NCBI RefSeq assembly: GCF_000412635.1
Contig: NZ_ASTG01000002.1
Span: forward strand, 17,270-81,269
Source of the DNA: Sphingobium bisphenolivorans
GTDB lineage: Bacteria > Pseudomonadota > Alphaproteobacteria > Sphingomonadales > Sphingomonadaceae
DNA length: 64,000 nucleotides
Direction: 5' to 3'
Below are positions 17,289 through 27,192 of this stretch, in pieces. Numbering within the stretch: position 1 is the stretch's first letter; every line of letters begins with the position of its first letter. Both the position numbers and the translations under genes were made by a program. The notes under the pieces are model-generated. The model saw nothing but the letters and a program-made list of their open reading frames with translations, was not told the origin of the DNA and ran no database searches.

Positions 17289-17458
17289 ATCCTGTGGACC
17301 TCCTCAACGTGGCCTAGCTGATAAGAGCAAGCAGGCGGGGGGTCAATTTGCTGCGTTGGCGAAAGTTGTTTTGCTGGAGAAGCAAAGGAGATGCTCTCCT
17401 GCGCCTCCCTCACCTTACCCAGCGGAAGGGAGGAGAATTCCAATCAGGCCTCGCCTAT

Positions 17459-18478
17459 CTAGATCAGCCCCGCCAGCGGGCTCGACGGATCGGCATACAG
17501 GCGCTTGCCCATGCGGCCGGCGCGATAGGCCATGCGGCCGGCGTCGACTCCGGCCTTCATCGCAGCGGCCATCAGCACCGGATCCTTGGCCTCGGCGATC
17601 GCCGTGTTCATCAGCACCCCGGCGCAGCCCAGTTCCATCGCCTGCGCCGCCTCGGACGCGGTGCCGACACCTGCATCCACCAGCACGGGCAGCTTCGTGC
17701 CCTCGACGATCAGCCGGATCGTCACCCGGTTCTGGATGCCGAGGCCCGATCCGATCGGCGCGCCCAGCGGCATGATCGCGACCGCGCCCGCATCCTCCAG
17801 CCGCTTGGCCGCGATCGGATCGTCGACGCAATAGACCATCGGCTTGAAGCCTTCTTTCGCCAGCACCTCCGTCGCGCGCAGCGTCTCCACCATGTCGGGA
17901 TAGAGGGTGCGCGCCTCGCCCAGAACTTCCAGCTTGACGAGGTCCCAGCCGCCCGCCTCGCGCGCCAGCCGCAACGTGCGGATCGCCTCCTCGCCGGTGT
18001 AGCAGCCCGCCGTGTTGGGTAGATAGGTGATCTTCTTCGGATCGATGAAGTCGGTCAGCATGGGGGCCTTGGGATCCGACACATTGACGCGCCGAACCGC
18101 AACCGTAACGATCTCCGCCCCCGAGGCGGCGACGGCCGCCGCATTCTGCTCGAAATTCTTATATTTGCCGGTGCCCACGATCAGGCGCGATCGAAACGTC
18201 TTCCCTGCGACGGTCCAGCTGTCGTCATCGACCGCCGAAACGTCGCCGCCCCCTACAAAGTGCACGATCTCCAGTTCGTCGCCATCCTCCACGCACACCT
18301 GCGCGAGGGTCGAGCGCGGCACCACCTCAAGGTTGCGCTCCACCGCGACCTTCTCCGGCACGAAGCCCAGTTCGCTTGCCAGTTCCGCCAGCGTCATGCC
18401 GGCGCGGACGCGGCGATGCTCGCCATTGATGGTGATCGATACGGTTCCGTCGACGTGCAATGCTCTGTCCTGTCTCAT
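17459..18478 (-). CDS. thiG: ThiS-ThiG fusion: sulfur carrier and thiazole synthase
   Basis: 339 residues joining two thiamine-pathway proteins. Residues about 12-78 are a ThiS ubiquitin-like domain ([26 protein letters not shown] ... EIVHFVGGG), and residues about 88-339 are ThiG, which makes the thiazole phosphate from dehydroglycine, deoxyxylulose phosphate and ThiS-bound sulfide; the Schiff-base lysine is Lys182 in DLVKLEVLG. Free ThiS must end in Gly-Gly to be adenylated and thiocarboxylated, yet here the Gly run at 76-78 continues into a linker. No thiC, thiE or thiO is adjacent, and I see no TPP riboswitch upstream. Confidence 0.93.
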   Translation of the reverse strand: MRQDRALHVDGTVSITINGEHRRVRAGMTLAELASELGFVPEKVAVERNLEVVPRSTLAQVCVEDGDELEIVHFVGGGDVSAVDDDSWTVAGKTFRSRLIVGTGKYKNFEQNAAAVAASGAEIVTVAVRRVNVSDPKAPMLTDFIDPKKITYLPNTAGCYTGEEAIRTLRLAREAGGWDLVKLEVLGEARTLYPDMVETLRATEVLAKEGFKPMVYCVDDPIAAKRLEDAGAVAIMPLGAPIGSGLGIQNRVTIRLIVEGTKLPVLVDAGVGTASEAAQAMELGCAGVLMNTAIAEAKDPVLMAAAMKAGVDAGRMAYRAGRMGKRLYADPSSPLAGLI

Positions 18479-18577
18479 CAGAAAGAACGTGTCTCGACTT
18501 GGCGCGACACGAACGGCTAAAGATCACGGCGCATATAGGGGCGGCGATGCCCCGCTCGCAACTATAAGGGGACCGCC

Positions 18578-19018
18578 ATGACCGATACGCGCAAAATCTA
18601 TGTGCTGAACGGCCCCAACCTGAACATGCTGGGCACTCGGGAACCGGATATCTACGGCTATGACACGTTGGACGATATAGCCGAGCGGATGGAGGATGCG
18701 GCCGGCCGCGCCCATGTGGAAATCGACTTCCGCCAGTCCAACCATGAGGGTCATCTGATCGATTGGCTGCAGGAGGCGCACACTGAGGGTGCGCACGCCG
18801 TGATCCTCAACCCCGGCGGCCTTACCCACACATCGATCGCGCTGCACGATGCGATCAAGGGCGTCACCGTGCCGGTGATCGAAGTTCACCTATCCAATCC
18901 CCATGCGCGCGAGCCCTTCCGCCACAAAAGCTATGTCGGCATGGCGGCAAAGGGAACGATCGCGGGTTTCGGCGCCATGTCCTATATGCTGGCGCTGGAA
19001 GCCGCGCTCGAACTGTAG
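18578..19018 (+). CDS. aroQ: 3-dehydroquinate dehydratase, type II
   Basis: 146-residue shikimate-pathway enzyme that dehydrates 3-dehydroquinate to 3-dehydroshikimate through an enolate. Type II motifs are clear: [20 protein letters not shown] at the N-terminus (catalytic Tyr on the following lid), [31 protein letters not shown], and [18 protein letters not shown] with the catalytic His region. Length matches the dodecameric family. It stands directly upstream of accB-accC, a gene order common in Alphaproteobacteria. Confidence 0.97.
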   Translation: MTDTRKIYVLNGPNLNMLGTREPDIYGYDTLDDIAERMEDAAGRAHVEIDFRQSNHEGHLIDWLQEAHTEGAHAVILNPGGLTHTSIALHDAIKGVTVPVIEVHLSNPHAREPFRHKSYVGMAAKGTIAGFGAMSYMLALEAALEL

Positions 19019-19113
19019 AAGCCAGGGGATTTTGGCGCACAAAAGTTGCGCTTCGCCCGAAATGCGCATAGGCGCGGGCGTCAGAACGAAAATTTACCGG
19101 CCAGGGACATGAC

Positions 19114-19599
19114 ATGAACGACAAGGCTGAAAAGGGCGCAATGCAGGTGGACGTGCAACTGGTGCGGGATCTCGCCGCTCTTCTGGACGACACCAATTTG
19201 ACAGAGATCGAGGTCGAGGACGGCGATCGCAAGATCCGCGTCGCGCGCAAGGTGGGCGGCGGGAATGGCATCGCCTATGCGCCCGCTCCTTTTGCCGCCG
19301 CTCCCGTTGCGGCACCCGCCCCGGCCGCGGCCGCCCCGGCCGAAACCGCTGCGCCCGCCGCTGCCGTAAACGCCGTGCGCTCGCCCATCGTGGGCACTGC
19401 CTATCTTGCTGCCGAGCCAGGTGCGGCACCCTTCGCGCCGATCGGTTCGACCGTGAAGGCGGGCGACACCGTGCTGATTGTCGAGGCGATGAAGGTGATG
19501 AACGCGATTACCGCGCCCAACGCCGGCACGGTCAAGGCTGTGCTGGTCGATAATGGCCAGCCGGTCGAATATGACCAGCCGCTGATCGTCATAGAATAA
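19114..19599 (+). CDS. accB: Acetyl-CoA carboxylase biotin carboxyl carrier protein
   Basis: 161-residue carrier that holds biotin for the carboxylation of acetyl-CoA to malonyl-CoA, the first step of fatty acid synthesis. The N-terminal domain (residues 1-50) is followed by an Ala/Pro-rich hinge (about 53-87) and a biotinyl domain containing VEAMKVMN, whose lysine is the biotinylation site. The C-terminus NGQPVEYDQPLIVIE is family-typical. Twelve bases separate it from accC, its reaction partner; the carboxyltransferase genes accA and accD are not in the window. Confidence 0.97.
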   Translation: MNDKAEKGAMQVDVQLVRDLAALLDDTNLTEIEVEDGDRKIRVARKVGGGNGIAYAPAPFAAAPVAAPAPAAAAPAETAAPAAAVNAVRSPIVGTAYLAAEPGAAPFAPIGSTVKAGDTVLIVEAMKVMNAITAPNAGTVKAVLVDNGQPVEYDQPLIVIE

Positions 19600-19611
19600 G
19601 GCCGCTTGCAT

Positions 19612-20964
19612 ATGGCCATCGAAAAGCTGCTGATCGCCAACCGGGGCGAAATTGCGCTCCGCATTCATCGCGCCTGCCATGAAATGGGCATCAAGACGGT
19701 GGCGGTCCACTCCACCGCCGACGCTGACGCCATGCATGTGCGCCTTGCCGACGAAGCGATCTGCATCGGCCCGCCCGCGGCCAAGGACAGCTATCTCAAT
19801 ATCGCCGCGATCATCTCCGCCGCCGAAATCTCCGGCGCGGACGCGATTCACCCGGGCTATGGCTTCCTCTCGGAAAACGCCCAGTTCGCGGAGATCGTGG
19901 AGGCGCACAACATCGCCTTCGTCGGTCCGAAGCCCGAACATATCCGCATCATGGGTGACAAGGTGGAGGCGAAGCGCACCGCCGGTGCGCTCGGCCTGCC
20001 GCTCGTTCCCGGTTCCGACGGCGCAATCACCTCGATCGAGGAAGCCAAGCAGGTCGCCGCGAAGATCGGCTACCCCGTGCTGATCAAGGCGGCGTCGGGC
20101 GGCGGCGGTCGCGGCATGAAGGTCGTGCCGGAAGAATCCCAGCTCGAAACGCTGATGAAGCAGGCCGGCTCCGAAGCCAAGGCCGCGTTTGGCGACGACA
20201 CCGTCTATATGGAAAAATATCTGGGCAACCCCCGGCATATCGAATTCCAGATCTTCGGCGACGGCAATGGCAAGGCGATCCACCTAGGCGAGCGCGACTG
20301 CTCGCTCCAGCGCCGCCACCAGAAGGTGCTGGAGGAAGCCCCCTCCCCCGTCCTCTCCGCCGCCGAGCGTAACCGGATGGGCGAAGTGGTGCGCAAGGCG
20401 ATGGCCGACATGGGCTATCGTGGCGCGGGTACGATCGAATTCCTCTGGGAAGACGGCGAATTCTACTTCATCGAAATGAACACCCGCCTGCAGGTGGAAC
20501 ATCCGGTGACGGAGATGATCACCGGCGTCGACCTCGTCCGCGAACAGATCCGCGTAGCGGAGGGCAAGCCGCTCTCGGTCGAGCAGGACGATATCGAGTT
20601 CCACGGGCATGCCATCGAATGCCGCATCAATGCCGAAGACCCGCGCACCTTCGCGCCTTCGCCCGGCACGGTCACCAGCTATCATGTGCCCGGCGGCATG
20701 CATGTCCGCGTCGATAGCGGCCTCTATCAAGGCTATAAGGTGCCGCCTTACTACGACAGCATGATCGGCAAGCTGATCGTCTACGGCCGCACCCGCGAAG
20801 GCGCGATCATGCGCCTCAAGCGGGCGCTGGAGGAATATGTGATCGAGGGCATGAAGACCACGATCCCGCTCCACCAGAAGCTGCTGACCGATCCGGACTT
20901 CCTCAACGGCGACTATACGATCAAGTGGCTGGAAGATTGGCTGGCGAAGGACGAGGCCCCGTGA
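19612..20964 (+). CDS. accC: Biotin carboxylase subunit of acetyl-CoA carboxylase
   Basis: 450-residue ATP-grasp enzyme that carboxylates the biotin on AccB using bicarbonate and ATP. Seen are [32 protein letters not shown], the ATP-binding Gly-rich loop [33 protein letters not shown] and [13 protein letters not shown] with the active-site Arg and Glu. I choose the ATG at 19612 over an in-frame TTG six bases earlier because [13 protein letters not shown] is the family N-terminus. It overlaps the following ArsC-like gene by 4 bp. Confidence 0.98.
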   Translation: MAIEKLLIANRGEIALRIHRACHEMGIKTVAVHSTADADAMHVRLADEAICIGPPAAKDSYLNIAAIISAAEISGADAIHPGYGFLSENAQFAEIVEAHNIAFVGPKPEHIRIMGDKVEAKRTAGALGLPLVPGSDGAITSIEEAKQVAAKIGYPVLIKAASGGGGRGMKVVPEESQLETLMKQAGSEAKAAFGDDTVYMEKYLGNPRHIEFQIFGDGNGKAIHLGERDCSLQRRHQKVLEEAPSPVLSAAERNRMGEVVRKAMADMGYRGAGTIEFLWEDGEFYFIEMNTRLQVEHPVTEMITGVDLVREQIRVAEGKPLSVEQDDIEFHGHAIECRINAEDPRTFAPSPGTVTSYHVPGGMHVRVDSGLYQGYKVPPYYDSMIGKLIVYGRTREGAIMRLKRALEEYVIEGMKTTIPLHQKLLTDPDFLNGDYTIKWLEDWLAKDEAP

Positions 20965-21320
20965 CCAAGGCGATCATCTGGCATAATCCGCGCTGCTCCA
21001 AATCGCGGGCTGCACTCGCGATCCTCGAAGCGGCGCCGGGTGTCGAAGCCGAGGTCGTCGAATATCTGAAGACCCCGCCCAGCCGCGCGGAGATCGAAGC
21101 CGTGCTGGCGAAGGCAGGTGTCCGCCCTTCGGAGGCGCTGCGCAAGGGCGAGGCCGTCATGAAGGAGATCGGCCTGGACGTTACTGACGATCAGGCTGTC
21201 CTGGACGCGATGGCCGCGCACCCCATCCTGATCGAACGCGCCATCGTCATCACGGACGAGGGTGCGGTGATCGCCCGTCCGCCCGAGCGCGTGAGCGAGT
21301 TGCTGAGCGAAGGCAACTGA
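20961..21320 (+). CDS. arsC: ArsC/Spx-family thioredoxin-fold protein
   Basis: 119-residue ArsC-family protein starting at a GTG that overlaps the accC stop (GTGA). It has the single catalytic cysteine Cys12 in [13 protein letters not shown], followed by [19 protein letters not shown] and the late [20 protein letters not shown]. This is the glutaredoxin-coupled arsenate reductase family; many chromosomal members outside ars operons have unproven activity. No arsR, arsB or acr3 is nearby, and coupling to accC points to a housekeeping rather than a resistance role. Confidence 0.88.
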   Translation: MTKAIIWHNPRCSKSRAALAILEAAPGVEAEVVEYLKTPPSRAEIEAVLAKAGVRPSEALRKGEAVMKEIGLDVTDDQAVLDAMAAHPILIERAIVITDEGAVIARPPERVSELLSEGN

Positions 21321-21371
21321 TCTGCGCCCCTAGCGCACCGTCCATCGACATTCCGTGCGTTAAGAGTCCTT

Positions 21372-21481
21372 TCGTCACCCCGAGCTTGCCCCGGGGTTCC
21401 GCTGCCTCGCCAACGGCAAGGAAGCAGCGGAACCCCGGATCAAACCTGTCCTGAACTTGTCGAAGGGCCCCTTGTGACGGT
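21372..21481. repeat. REP-like intergenic repeat pair between convergent arsC and tonB
   Basis: A perfect 15-bp inverted repeat (21391-21405 with 21424-21438, CCGGGGTTCCGCTGC and its complement, 18-base loop) follows GTCACCCCGAGCTTG. Immediately after is TGAACTTGTCGAAGGGC, whose core CTTGTCGAAGGGC recurs at 32174-32186. Sited between two convergent genes, the hairpin could serve as a bidirectional transcription stop. Such palindromes are common between genes in sphingomonads. Confidence 0.75.
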
Positions 21482-21501
21482 CACTCGAACTGGGTCAGGC
21501 C

Positions 21502-22257
21502 TCAGCGCACCGTCCACCGATAATCCTCTTCCCGCACCTCCGACACGGCATAGCCGTCGGGATCACGGGCGGGGCGGAAGCGGTAGCGTTCCATGATGAT
21601 GCGGCAGGTCATCGTATCGACTTCCGGATAACCGCTGCCTTCGATTACGTCGCACTGGTCGACGCGGCCTGACGGGTTGATGGCGTAGCGGACGCCGATC
21701 TTCACCCGGCCGGCGCCGCGCAGCTCATCGGGAAAATCCGCATTGCGAAAACGTCCGCCTGTCTGGCGGGCGCGGGAAAATTCGCCGCCGCCTCCGCCCG
21801 ATCCCTCGCCGTCGCCGCCCCCTCCCGCGCCTGACCCTCCAGAGCCGCTCCCGCTCCCGGTTTCACCCTCACCCCCGGACCCGGAGCCGACAGTGAGCGT
21901 CGGCGGCGGACTGGCAGCGGCCAAGGGCTGAGCAGGAAGCGTGACAATGGGCGCTGGCGCAACGACAGCTGTTTCCGCCACGACTTCTTTCCGGCTCGGG
22001 GGAGAAGGCGCGGCTTGAGCGCTCTCGCGGCCAGCTGCACGCGGCTTTTCCGGTACCGCGGCAGGATGCGGCTTTTCCGCCGGCGGCTTCAGATCGAAGA
22101 GCGCCAGCTGCACCTCATCCTTGACGGTTTGCAACAGCGGACCCGCCTGCAATCCGATGATCAGCGCGTAGCCGATGATCGCATTGACAATGAGCGCGGC
22201 GATCGCGGGAGCGATCCTTGCCTGCCCCCGCCATCGCTGCGCCCATGGGCCTGTCAT
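21502..22257 (-). CDS. tonB: TonB-like energy transducer
   Basis: 251 residues in the TonB layout: an N-terminal membrane anchor at about 16-37, a periplasmic Pro-rich part (LKPPAEKPHPAAVPEKPRA), then an unusual Gly/Ser-rich linker at about 123-162, and a C-terminal TonB domain with GRVDQCDVIEGSGYPEVDTMTCRIIMERYRFRPA. TonB carries proton-motive energy from ExbBD to outer-membrane receptors for siderophores and glycans. exbBD genes and receptors are not nearby. Sphingomonads often carry several such transducers, so this may be one of a set. Confidence 0.85.
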   Translation of the reverse strand: MTGPWAQRWRGQARIAPAIAALIVNAIIGYALIIGLQAGPLLQTVKDEVQLALFDLKPPAEKPHPAAVPEKPRAAGRESAQAAPSPPSRKEVVAETAVVAPAPIVTLPAQPLAAASPPPTLTVGSGSGGEGETGSGSGSGGSGAGGGGDGEGSGGGGGEFSRARQTGGRFRNADFPDELRGAGRVKIGVRYAINPSGRVDQCDVIEGSGYPEVDTMTCRIIMERYRFRPARDPDGYAVSEVREEDYRWTVR

Positions 22258-22296
22258 CTCGATAAAGGCCGTGCGCCAGGCACGGCGGCTTCGCGT

Positions 22297-22587
22297 TTAG
22301 CGATAAACGCGGTTGCCGTTGCGATCGATATAATAGTCACGACCGCGGCTGTCGCGCCGCCAATTGCGTTCGCCGTCCGACGTCGCTGCGCCGACGACCG
22401 CGCCGCCTGCCGCACCTATCGCCGCGCCTTCAGCCACGCCCAGCCCCGGCACGATCGCGCCGGCGACTGCACCGCCTACCGCGCCGATACCCGCGCCGCG
22501 CAGGCTGTCGCGCGTCGTTTCACGCGCACAGCCGCCCACCGAGGCGGCGGCCGCCAAACCTGCAATCAACAAGACTGATTTCATCAT
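22297..22587 (-). CDS. Small glycine-zipper lipoprotein
   Basis: 96-residue putative lipoprotein. A lipoprotein signal ends at Cys20 (ASVGGCARE), then a glycine-zipper segment with repeated GxxxG spacing (GAGIGAVGGAVAGAIVPGLGVAEGAAIGAAGGAVVGA) that likely inserts in a membrane, then a short polar tail with YYIDRNGNRVYR. A GGAG site precedes two adjacent ATG codons. Similar zipper proteins are small outer-membrane components; no specific function can be given. Only a short gap separates it from the tonB-like gene upstream of it on the map, on the same strand. Confidence 0.8.
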   Translation of the reverse strand: MMKSVLLIAGLAAAASVGGCARETTRDSLRGAGIGAVGGAVAGAIVPGLGVAEGAAIGAAGGAVVGAATSDGERNWRRDSRGRDYYIDRNGNRVYR

Positions 22588-22752
22588 CGTCCGTCTCCAG
22601 ATTAACCTGGATGTGAAACGAAGGAGACGGCGTTTGGTTCGATTATTTCCCTTGCTGGCTCGCGGCGCGCGATCGCCGCCTCCAAAAGGGAGAAGACCGG
22701 GAACAAACAAGCGGGCTGGAGCCACTCTGCATAACCCGCTATCCCCTGCGCC

Positions 22753-25539
22753 ATGCCCCAGAATCATCTCTATCTCGTCGACGGCAGCGGCTATATCTTC
22801 CGCGCCTATCACCAGCTGCCGCCGCTCACCAACCGGCACGGCCAGCCCGTCGGCGCGGTCTATGGCTATACCACGATGCTCTGGAAGCTGGCCGACGAGC
22901 TGGGCAAGGCGGAGGGTCCGACCCACCTTGCAGTCGTGCTGGACAAGGGCAGCCACACATTCCGCAACGACATGTATGACGCCTACAAGGCGAACCGTCC
23001 GCCGCCGCCGGAGGACCTGGTTCCGCAATTTCCGATGATCCGCGACGCCACCCGCGCATTTTCCCTCCCCTGCATCGAGGAGGCCGGGTTCGAGGCGGAC
23101 GACATCATCGCCAGCTACACCAAGGCCGCCGTCGCGGCGGGCTGGCACGTCACCATCGTCAGCTCCGACAAGGATTTGATGCAGCTTATCCAGCCCGGTG
23201 TCGACATGTACGACACGATGAAGAATGAGCGGCGCGGCGCCGACTATGTCATGACCAAATTCGGCGTGCAGCCCGAGCAGTTGGGCGACGTCCTCGCGCT
23301 GATGGGCGACAGCGTCGACAATGTTCCCGGCGTTCCCGGCATCGGCCCCAAGACCGCCGCCAAGCTCATCACAGAATATGGCGGCCTGGAAGCCGCGCTC
23401 GACGCTGCGCCGCGCATGAAGAAATCGAAGATGCAGGAAAATCTCATCGCCCATGCCGACATGGCACGGTTGTCGCGCAAGCTGGTGGCGCTGCACGATG
23501 GCATGGACCTGCCCGAACCGCTGGAGGAACTCACCCTTAAAGGTCTCCCGACCGAGCCACTGCAGAATTTCCTCGAGCATCACGGCTTCAAGTCGCTGCT
23601 GACCCGCCTCGGCGCGCCGGCAGCCGCGGTGGCGATCGCGACCGCTGCCGCTGCCGTTACCGAAGCGGCCGCTCCTTCAGCGCCAGTGCTGGAGGAGGAG
23701 CCGCCGATCGACCGAAGCCTCTATGAAACGGTGGTGACGGAAGGGGCGCTCGACCGCTGGATCGCCGCCGCTCACGCGGAAGGCATCGTCGCCGTCGATA
23801 CCGAGACGGACATGCTCGACTGCGTGTCCTGCGCGCTGGTCGGCATCAGCCTCGCCGTCGGTCCGAATGCGGCCTGCTACATCCCCGTCGGCCATGGCGG
23901 CAAGGATATGTTCGCCGAGCGGCCCGAACAGCTGCCCAAGGAGTTGGTCCTCGCAAAGCTCAAGCCGCTGCTGGAGGACGACAGCGTCCTCAAGGTCGGC
24001 CAGAATCTCAAATATGACTTGACCGTCATGCGCCGACACGGGATCGAAATCGCGCCCTATGACGACACCATCGTCATGAGCTTCGACCTTGACGCCGGGC
24101 AAAGCCTTGCCGGACACGGCATGGACGAGGCGGCGAAGGTCCACCTCAATCACACATGCATCAGCTTCAAGGATGTGTGCGGCACCGGCAAGAGCCAGAT
24201 CAGCTTTGCGGAAGTGCCGCTCGACAAGGCAACCGAATATGCGGCAGAGGACGCCGACGTCACGCTGCGCCTGTGGAAGCGGTTCAAGAACCGGATCGCC
24301 AACGAAGGCGCGAGCCGCGTCTATGAATTGGTCGACCGCCCTCTCGTCTCGGTCATCGCCCGGATGGAGCATGAGGGGATCAAGGTGGATCGCGAGGCCC
24401 TCTCCCGCCTCTCCGCCGAGTTTACCGCCGAAATCGCCAAGCTGGAGGGGGAGATTCATGGCATAGCGGGCCAGCCCTTCGTCATCGGCTCGACTCAGCA
24501 GCTCGGCGCGATCCTGTTCGACAAGATGGGCTATAAGGGCGGAAAGAAGGGCAAGTCGGGCGCCTATTCGACCGACGTCACCATCCTGGAGCAGTTGAAG
24601 GCGCAAGGGGCGGAGATCGCCGGCAAGGTGCTCGACTGGCGCCAGCTTTCTAAGCTCAAATCCACCTATACCGACGCACTTCAGGCGCAGATCAACAGGG
24701 ATTCGAGCCGCGTCCATACGAGCTACAGCCTGTCGGGCGCGCAGACCGGCCGACTATCCTCGACCGATCCCAACCTCCAGAATATTCCGATCCGCACCGA
24801 AGTCGGCCGCCAGATCCGCCACGCCTTCGTTGCGGAACCGGGTAACGTCATCCTGGCGGCGGACTATAGCCAGATCGAACTGCGCCTCGCCGCCCATATC
24901 GCCGACGTGCCACAGCTGCGCGAAGCCTTCCTAGCCGGGGAGGATATTCATGCCGCGACCGCCCAGCAATTGTTCGGCGAAGTCAACCGCGACACGCGCG
25001 GGCGGGCCAAGACGATCAACTTTGCGATCCTCTACGGCATCTCTCGCTGGGGCCTCGCCGGCCGGCTGGAGATCAGTGCCGACGAGGCGCAGGACATGAT
25101 CAGCCGCTATTATGAGCGCTTCCCCGGCATCAGTCTCTACATCACCGAGACGATCGAGAAGGCGCGCGCGCAGGGTTACACCGAAACGCTGTTCGGCCGG
25201 AAGACCTGGTTCCCACGCATCAAGGCGCCGGTGCAGCATGAACGGCAGGGCGCCGAGCGCGCCGCGATCAACGCGCCGATCCAGGGAACCAGCGCCGACA
25301 TCATCAAGCGCGCCATGACCCGCATGGGTCCGGCGCTGGCGGCCGAAGGGCTGCATGGTGTGAAGATGCTGCTGCAGGTGCATGACGAGCTGGTGTTCGA
25401 ACTGCCGGAGGGCGATGTGGAGCAGGCCAGCGCCATCATCCGCCGCGTGATGGAAACGGCCGCCGAGCCGATCGTGAAGCTCAGCGTGCCGCTGGGCGTC
25501 GAGATCGGTCATGGCCCAAGCTGGGGCGCGGCGCATTAG
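22753..25539 (+). CDS. polA: DNA polymerase I
   Basis: 928 residues with all three activities. Residues about 1-290 are the 5'-nuclease that removes RNA primers (FRNDMYDAYKANRPPPPEDL, GDSVDNVPGVPGIGPKTA). Residues about 320-510 are a 3'-5' proofreading exonuclease with its acidic residues kept (VAVDTETD, NLKYDLTVM, YAAEDADVTLRL). The rest is the family A polymerase: motif A ADYSQIELRL, motif B RAKTINFAILYGIS, motif C QVHDELVFE. Used in repair and Okazaki-fragment maturation. Standalone gene, convergent with manC. Confidence 0.98.
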   Translation: MPQNHLYLVDGSGYIFRAYHQLPPLTNRHGQPVGAVYGYTTMLWKLADELGKAEGPTHLAVVLDKGSHTFRNDMYDAYKANRPPPPEDLVPQFPMIRDATRAFSLPCIEEAGFEADDIIASYTKAAVAAGWHVTIVSSDKDLMQLIQPGVDMYDTMKNERRGADYVMTKFGVQPEQLGDVLALMGDSVDNVPGVPGIGPKTAAKLITEYGGLEAALDAAPRMKKSKMQENLIAHADMARLSRKLVALHDGMDLPEPLEELTLKGLPTEPLQNFLEHHGFKSLLTRLGAPAAAVAIATAAAAVTEAAAPSAPVLEEEPPIDRSLYETVVTEGALDRWIAAAHAEGIVAVDTETDMLDCVSCALVGISLAVGPNAACYIPVGHGGKDMFAERPEQLPKELVLAKLKPLLEDDSVLKVGQNLKYDLTVMRRHGIEIAPYDDTIVMSFDLDAGQSLAGHGMDEAAKVHLNHTCISFKDVCGTGKSQISFAEVPLDKATEYAAEDADVTLRLWKRFKNRIANEGASRVYELVDRPLVSVIARMEHEGIKVDREALSRLSAEFTAEIAKLEGEIHGIAGQPFVIGSTQQLGAILFDKMGYKGGKKGKSGAYSTDVTILEQLKAQGAEIAGKVLDWRQLSKLKSTYTDALQAQINRDSSRVHTSYSLSGAQTGRLSSTDPNLQNIPIRTEVGRQIRHAFVAEPGNVILAADYSQIELRLAAHIADVPQLREAFLAGEDIHAATAQQLFGEVNRDTRGRAKTINFAILYGISRWGLAGRLEISADEAQDMISRYYERFPGISLYITETIEKARAQGYTETLFGRKTWFPRIKAPVQHERQGAERAAINAPIQGTSADIIKRAMTRMGPALAAEGLHGVKMLLQVHDELVFELPEGDVEQASAIIRRVMETAAEPIVKLSVPLGVEIGHGPSWGAAH

Positions 25540-25598
25540 CGGCTTTCACCTCATCATCTTGACGCTTGCGGCAATGACTGAGAGGATAGGCGGCGCCT

Positions 25599-27059
25599 TC
25601 ACCCCCGCGCGTACCGATCCTCATAGCGCACGATATCATCCTCGCCGACATAGGACCCCGTTTGGACCTCGATGAACACCAGTGGGATGCGGCCGGGATT
25701 TTCCATCCGGTGCCGGGTGCCAACGGGAATATAGACGGACTGGTTTTCCGAGAGCAGCTTGATCTCCTCGTCAACGGTCACCTTCGCGGTGCCCTCCACG
25801 ATGATCCAATGTTCCGACCGATGGAAATGGCTTTGCAAACTGAGCGAGGCGCCCGGCAGGACGGTGATCCGCTTGACCTGGAACCGTCCGCCGACCAACA
25901 GGCTCTCATACCAGCCCCAGGGGCGATGATCCTTGGGGAAATTCTCCGCCTGCGCCGCGCCCTTCTTCTTCAGCGCATCAACCGCCAGCCGCACGTCCTG
26001 CGATCGCGACTTGTCGGCGATCAGCACAGCGTCGTTCATGGCGATGGCGATCACATTGTCGAGGCCGAGGCCGACCAGCTCCAGCCCCTCGCTGTCCGAG
26101 CGCAGCAGCGTGTCGCGGCAATCGATGGCCGTCGCGGCGCCGGATAGCGCGACGCCCTGCTCATCCGGCTGCAAATGGCTCCACACCGCGTCCCAGCCGC
26201 CCAGATCGGACCAGTCGCCGCGATAGGGCACGACGGAGAGGTTCGCCGCCCGCTCCATGATCGCATAGTCGATGGAAATGTCGGGGCAGGCTTCCCAAGG
26301 CTCGACCGCGAGCCGGCAGAAGCCCAGATCGCCTTCCGCCTGCTCGACAGCCGCCTTTACCGCGCTCAGCACCTCCGGCGCATGCGTTTCAAAGGCGGCG
26401 ATCAGGTCCTTGGCCGCGAACAGGAAAATCCCGGCATTCCACAGATGGTCGCCGCTTGCGAGCATGGCAGCGGCACGCTCCGCATCGGGCTTCTCCACGA
26501 AGCGGGCCAGCTTCACCGGATGGCCGGCGGCATCGGGCTTCGCAACCAGCTGCAAATAGCCATAGCCCGTCTCCGGCCGCGTCGGCGCGATGCCGAAGGT
26601 GACGAGATTGCCTTCCAGCGCTGCTGAAACGCCCTGCCCCACCGCCGCGCGAAACGCGTCGGCATCGGGCACGACATGATCGGAGGGCGCCACCAGCATC
26701 AAGGCGCCGGGCCGCCGCGTCTGCAGATAGAGCGCTGCCGCCAATATGGCGGGGGCGGTATTGCGCACCGCCGGCTCGATCAGGATCGCTTCGGGGTCCA
26801 ACCCCTCCTGCGCCAGCTGCTCAGCCACGATAAAGCGGAAGGTGGAGCTGGTCAGTACCAGCGGGCGTGAAAAGGCGAAGCCCTCCCCCGCACCGGTGAG
26901 GCGCGCAGCTGCCGACCGGAACAGCGTTCCCTCACCCAGAAGCGGGACAAATTGCTTGGGGTAGGATTTGCGCGACAGGGGCCAAAGCCGCGTGCCGCTG
27001 CCGCCAGCCAAGATGACGGGCGTGACATTCTGAACTTCCGACGCGGCAATCTGGGGCAT
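25599..27059 (-). CDS. manC: Mannose-1-phosphate guanylyltransferase / mannose-6-phosphate isomerase
   Basis: 486-residue bifunctional enzyme making GDP-mannose, a precursor of exopolysaccharide, capsule and lipopolysaccharide sugars. The N-terminal nucleotidyltransferase carries VILAGGSGTRLWPLSR (residues 15-30), the Mg/GTP signature, and PSDHVV. The C-terminal cupin domain (about 370-486) is the isomerase, with RPWGWYESL, SLQSHFHRSEHWIIVEG and YIPVGTRHRMENPG. Translation from the ATG at 27059 fits the family; an open frame continues 24 codons upstream. It stands alone but can supply the capsule genes at 10-15 kb. Confidence 0.95.
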   Translation of the reverse strand: MPQIAASEVQNVTPVILAGGSGTRLWPLSRKSYPKQFVPLLGEGTLFRSAAARLTGAGEGFAFSRPLVLTSSTFRFIVAEQLAQEGLDPEAILIEPAVRNTAPAILAAALYLQTRRPGALMLVAPSDHVVPDADAFRAAVGQGVSAALEGNLVTFGIAPTRPETGYGYLQLVAKPDAAGHPVKLARFVEKPDAERAAAMLASGDHLWNAGIFLFAAKDLIAAFETHAPEVLSAVKAAVEQAEGDLGFCRLAVEPWEACPDISIDYAIMERAANLSVVPYRGDWSDLGGWDAVWSHLQPDEQGVALSGAATAIDCRDTLLRSDSEGLELVGLGLDNVIAIAMNDAVLIADKSRSQDVRLAVDALKKKGAAQAENFPKDHRPWGWYESLLVGGRFQVKRITVLPGASLSLQSHFHRSEHWIIVEGTAKVTVDEEIKLLSENQSVYIPVGTRHRMENPGRIPLVFIEVQTGSYVGEDDIVRYEDRYARG

Positions 27060-27154
27060 GGCTCGACTTTTCAACAGGAAACGAGCATCGTCTATGCCCG
27101 ATCGGCTCCGCATTTCAATCCGCGCGCGCACCTAATCGGAAAACAGGAGGCGTG

Positions 27155-27185
27155 AAAAAGCCGGACCAGCAATGCCGGCCCGGCT
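27155..27185 (-). terminator. Rho-independent terminator after the zinc-ribbon/BI-1 unit
   Basis: On the minus strand a 12-bp stem (AGCCGGGCCGGC paired with GCTGGTCCGGCT through two G-U pairs) is followed by five T residues, just downstream of the zinc-ribbon gene stop at 27193. It would end the transcript of the two-gene unit starting at 28187. Confidence 0.75.
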
Positions 27186-27192
27186 CATCCCG

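Noticed and set aside
17459..18577. TPP riboswitch upstream of thiSG
   Set aside because: The 99-bp leader lacks the CUGAGA and other conserved TPP elements on the minus strand.
20961..21320. Arsenic resistance operon
   Set aside because: Only one ArsC-fold gene and no arsR, arsB, acr3 or arsH; its coupling to accC suggests otherwise.
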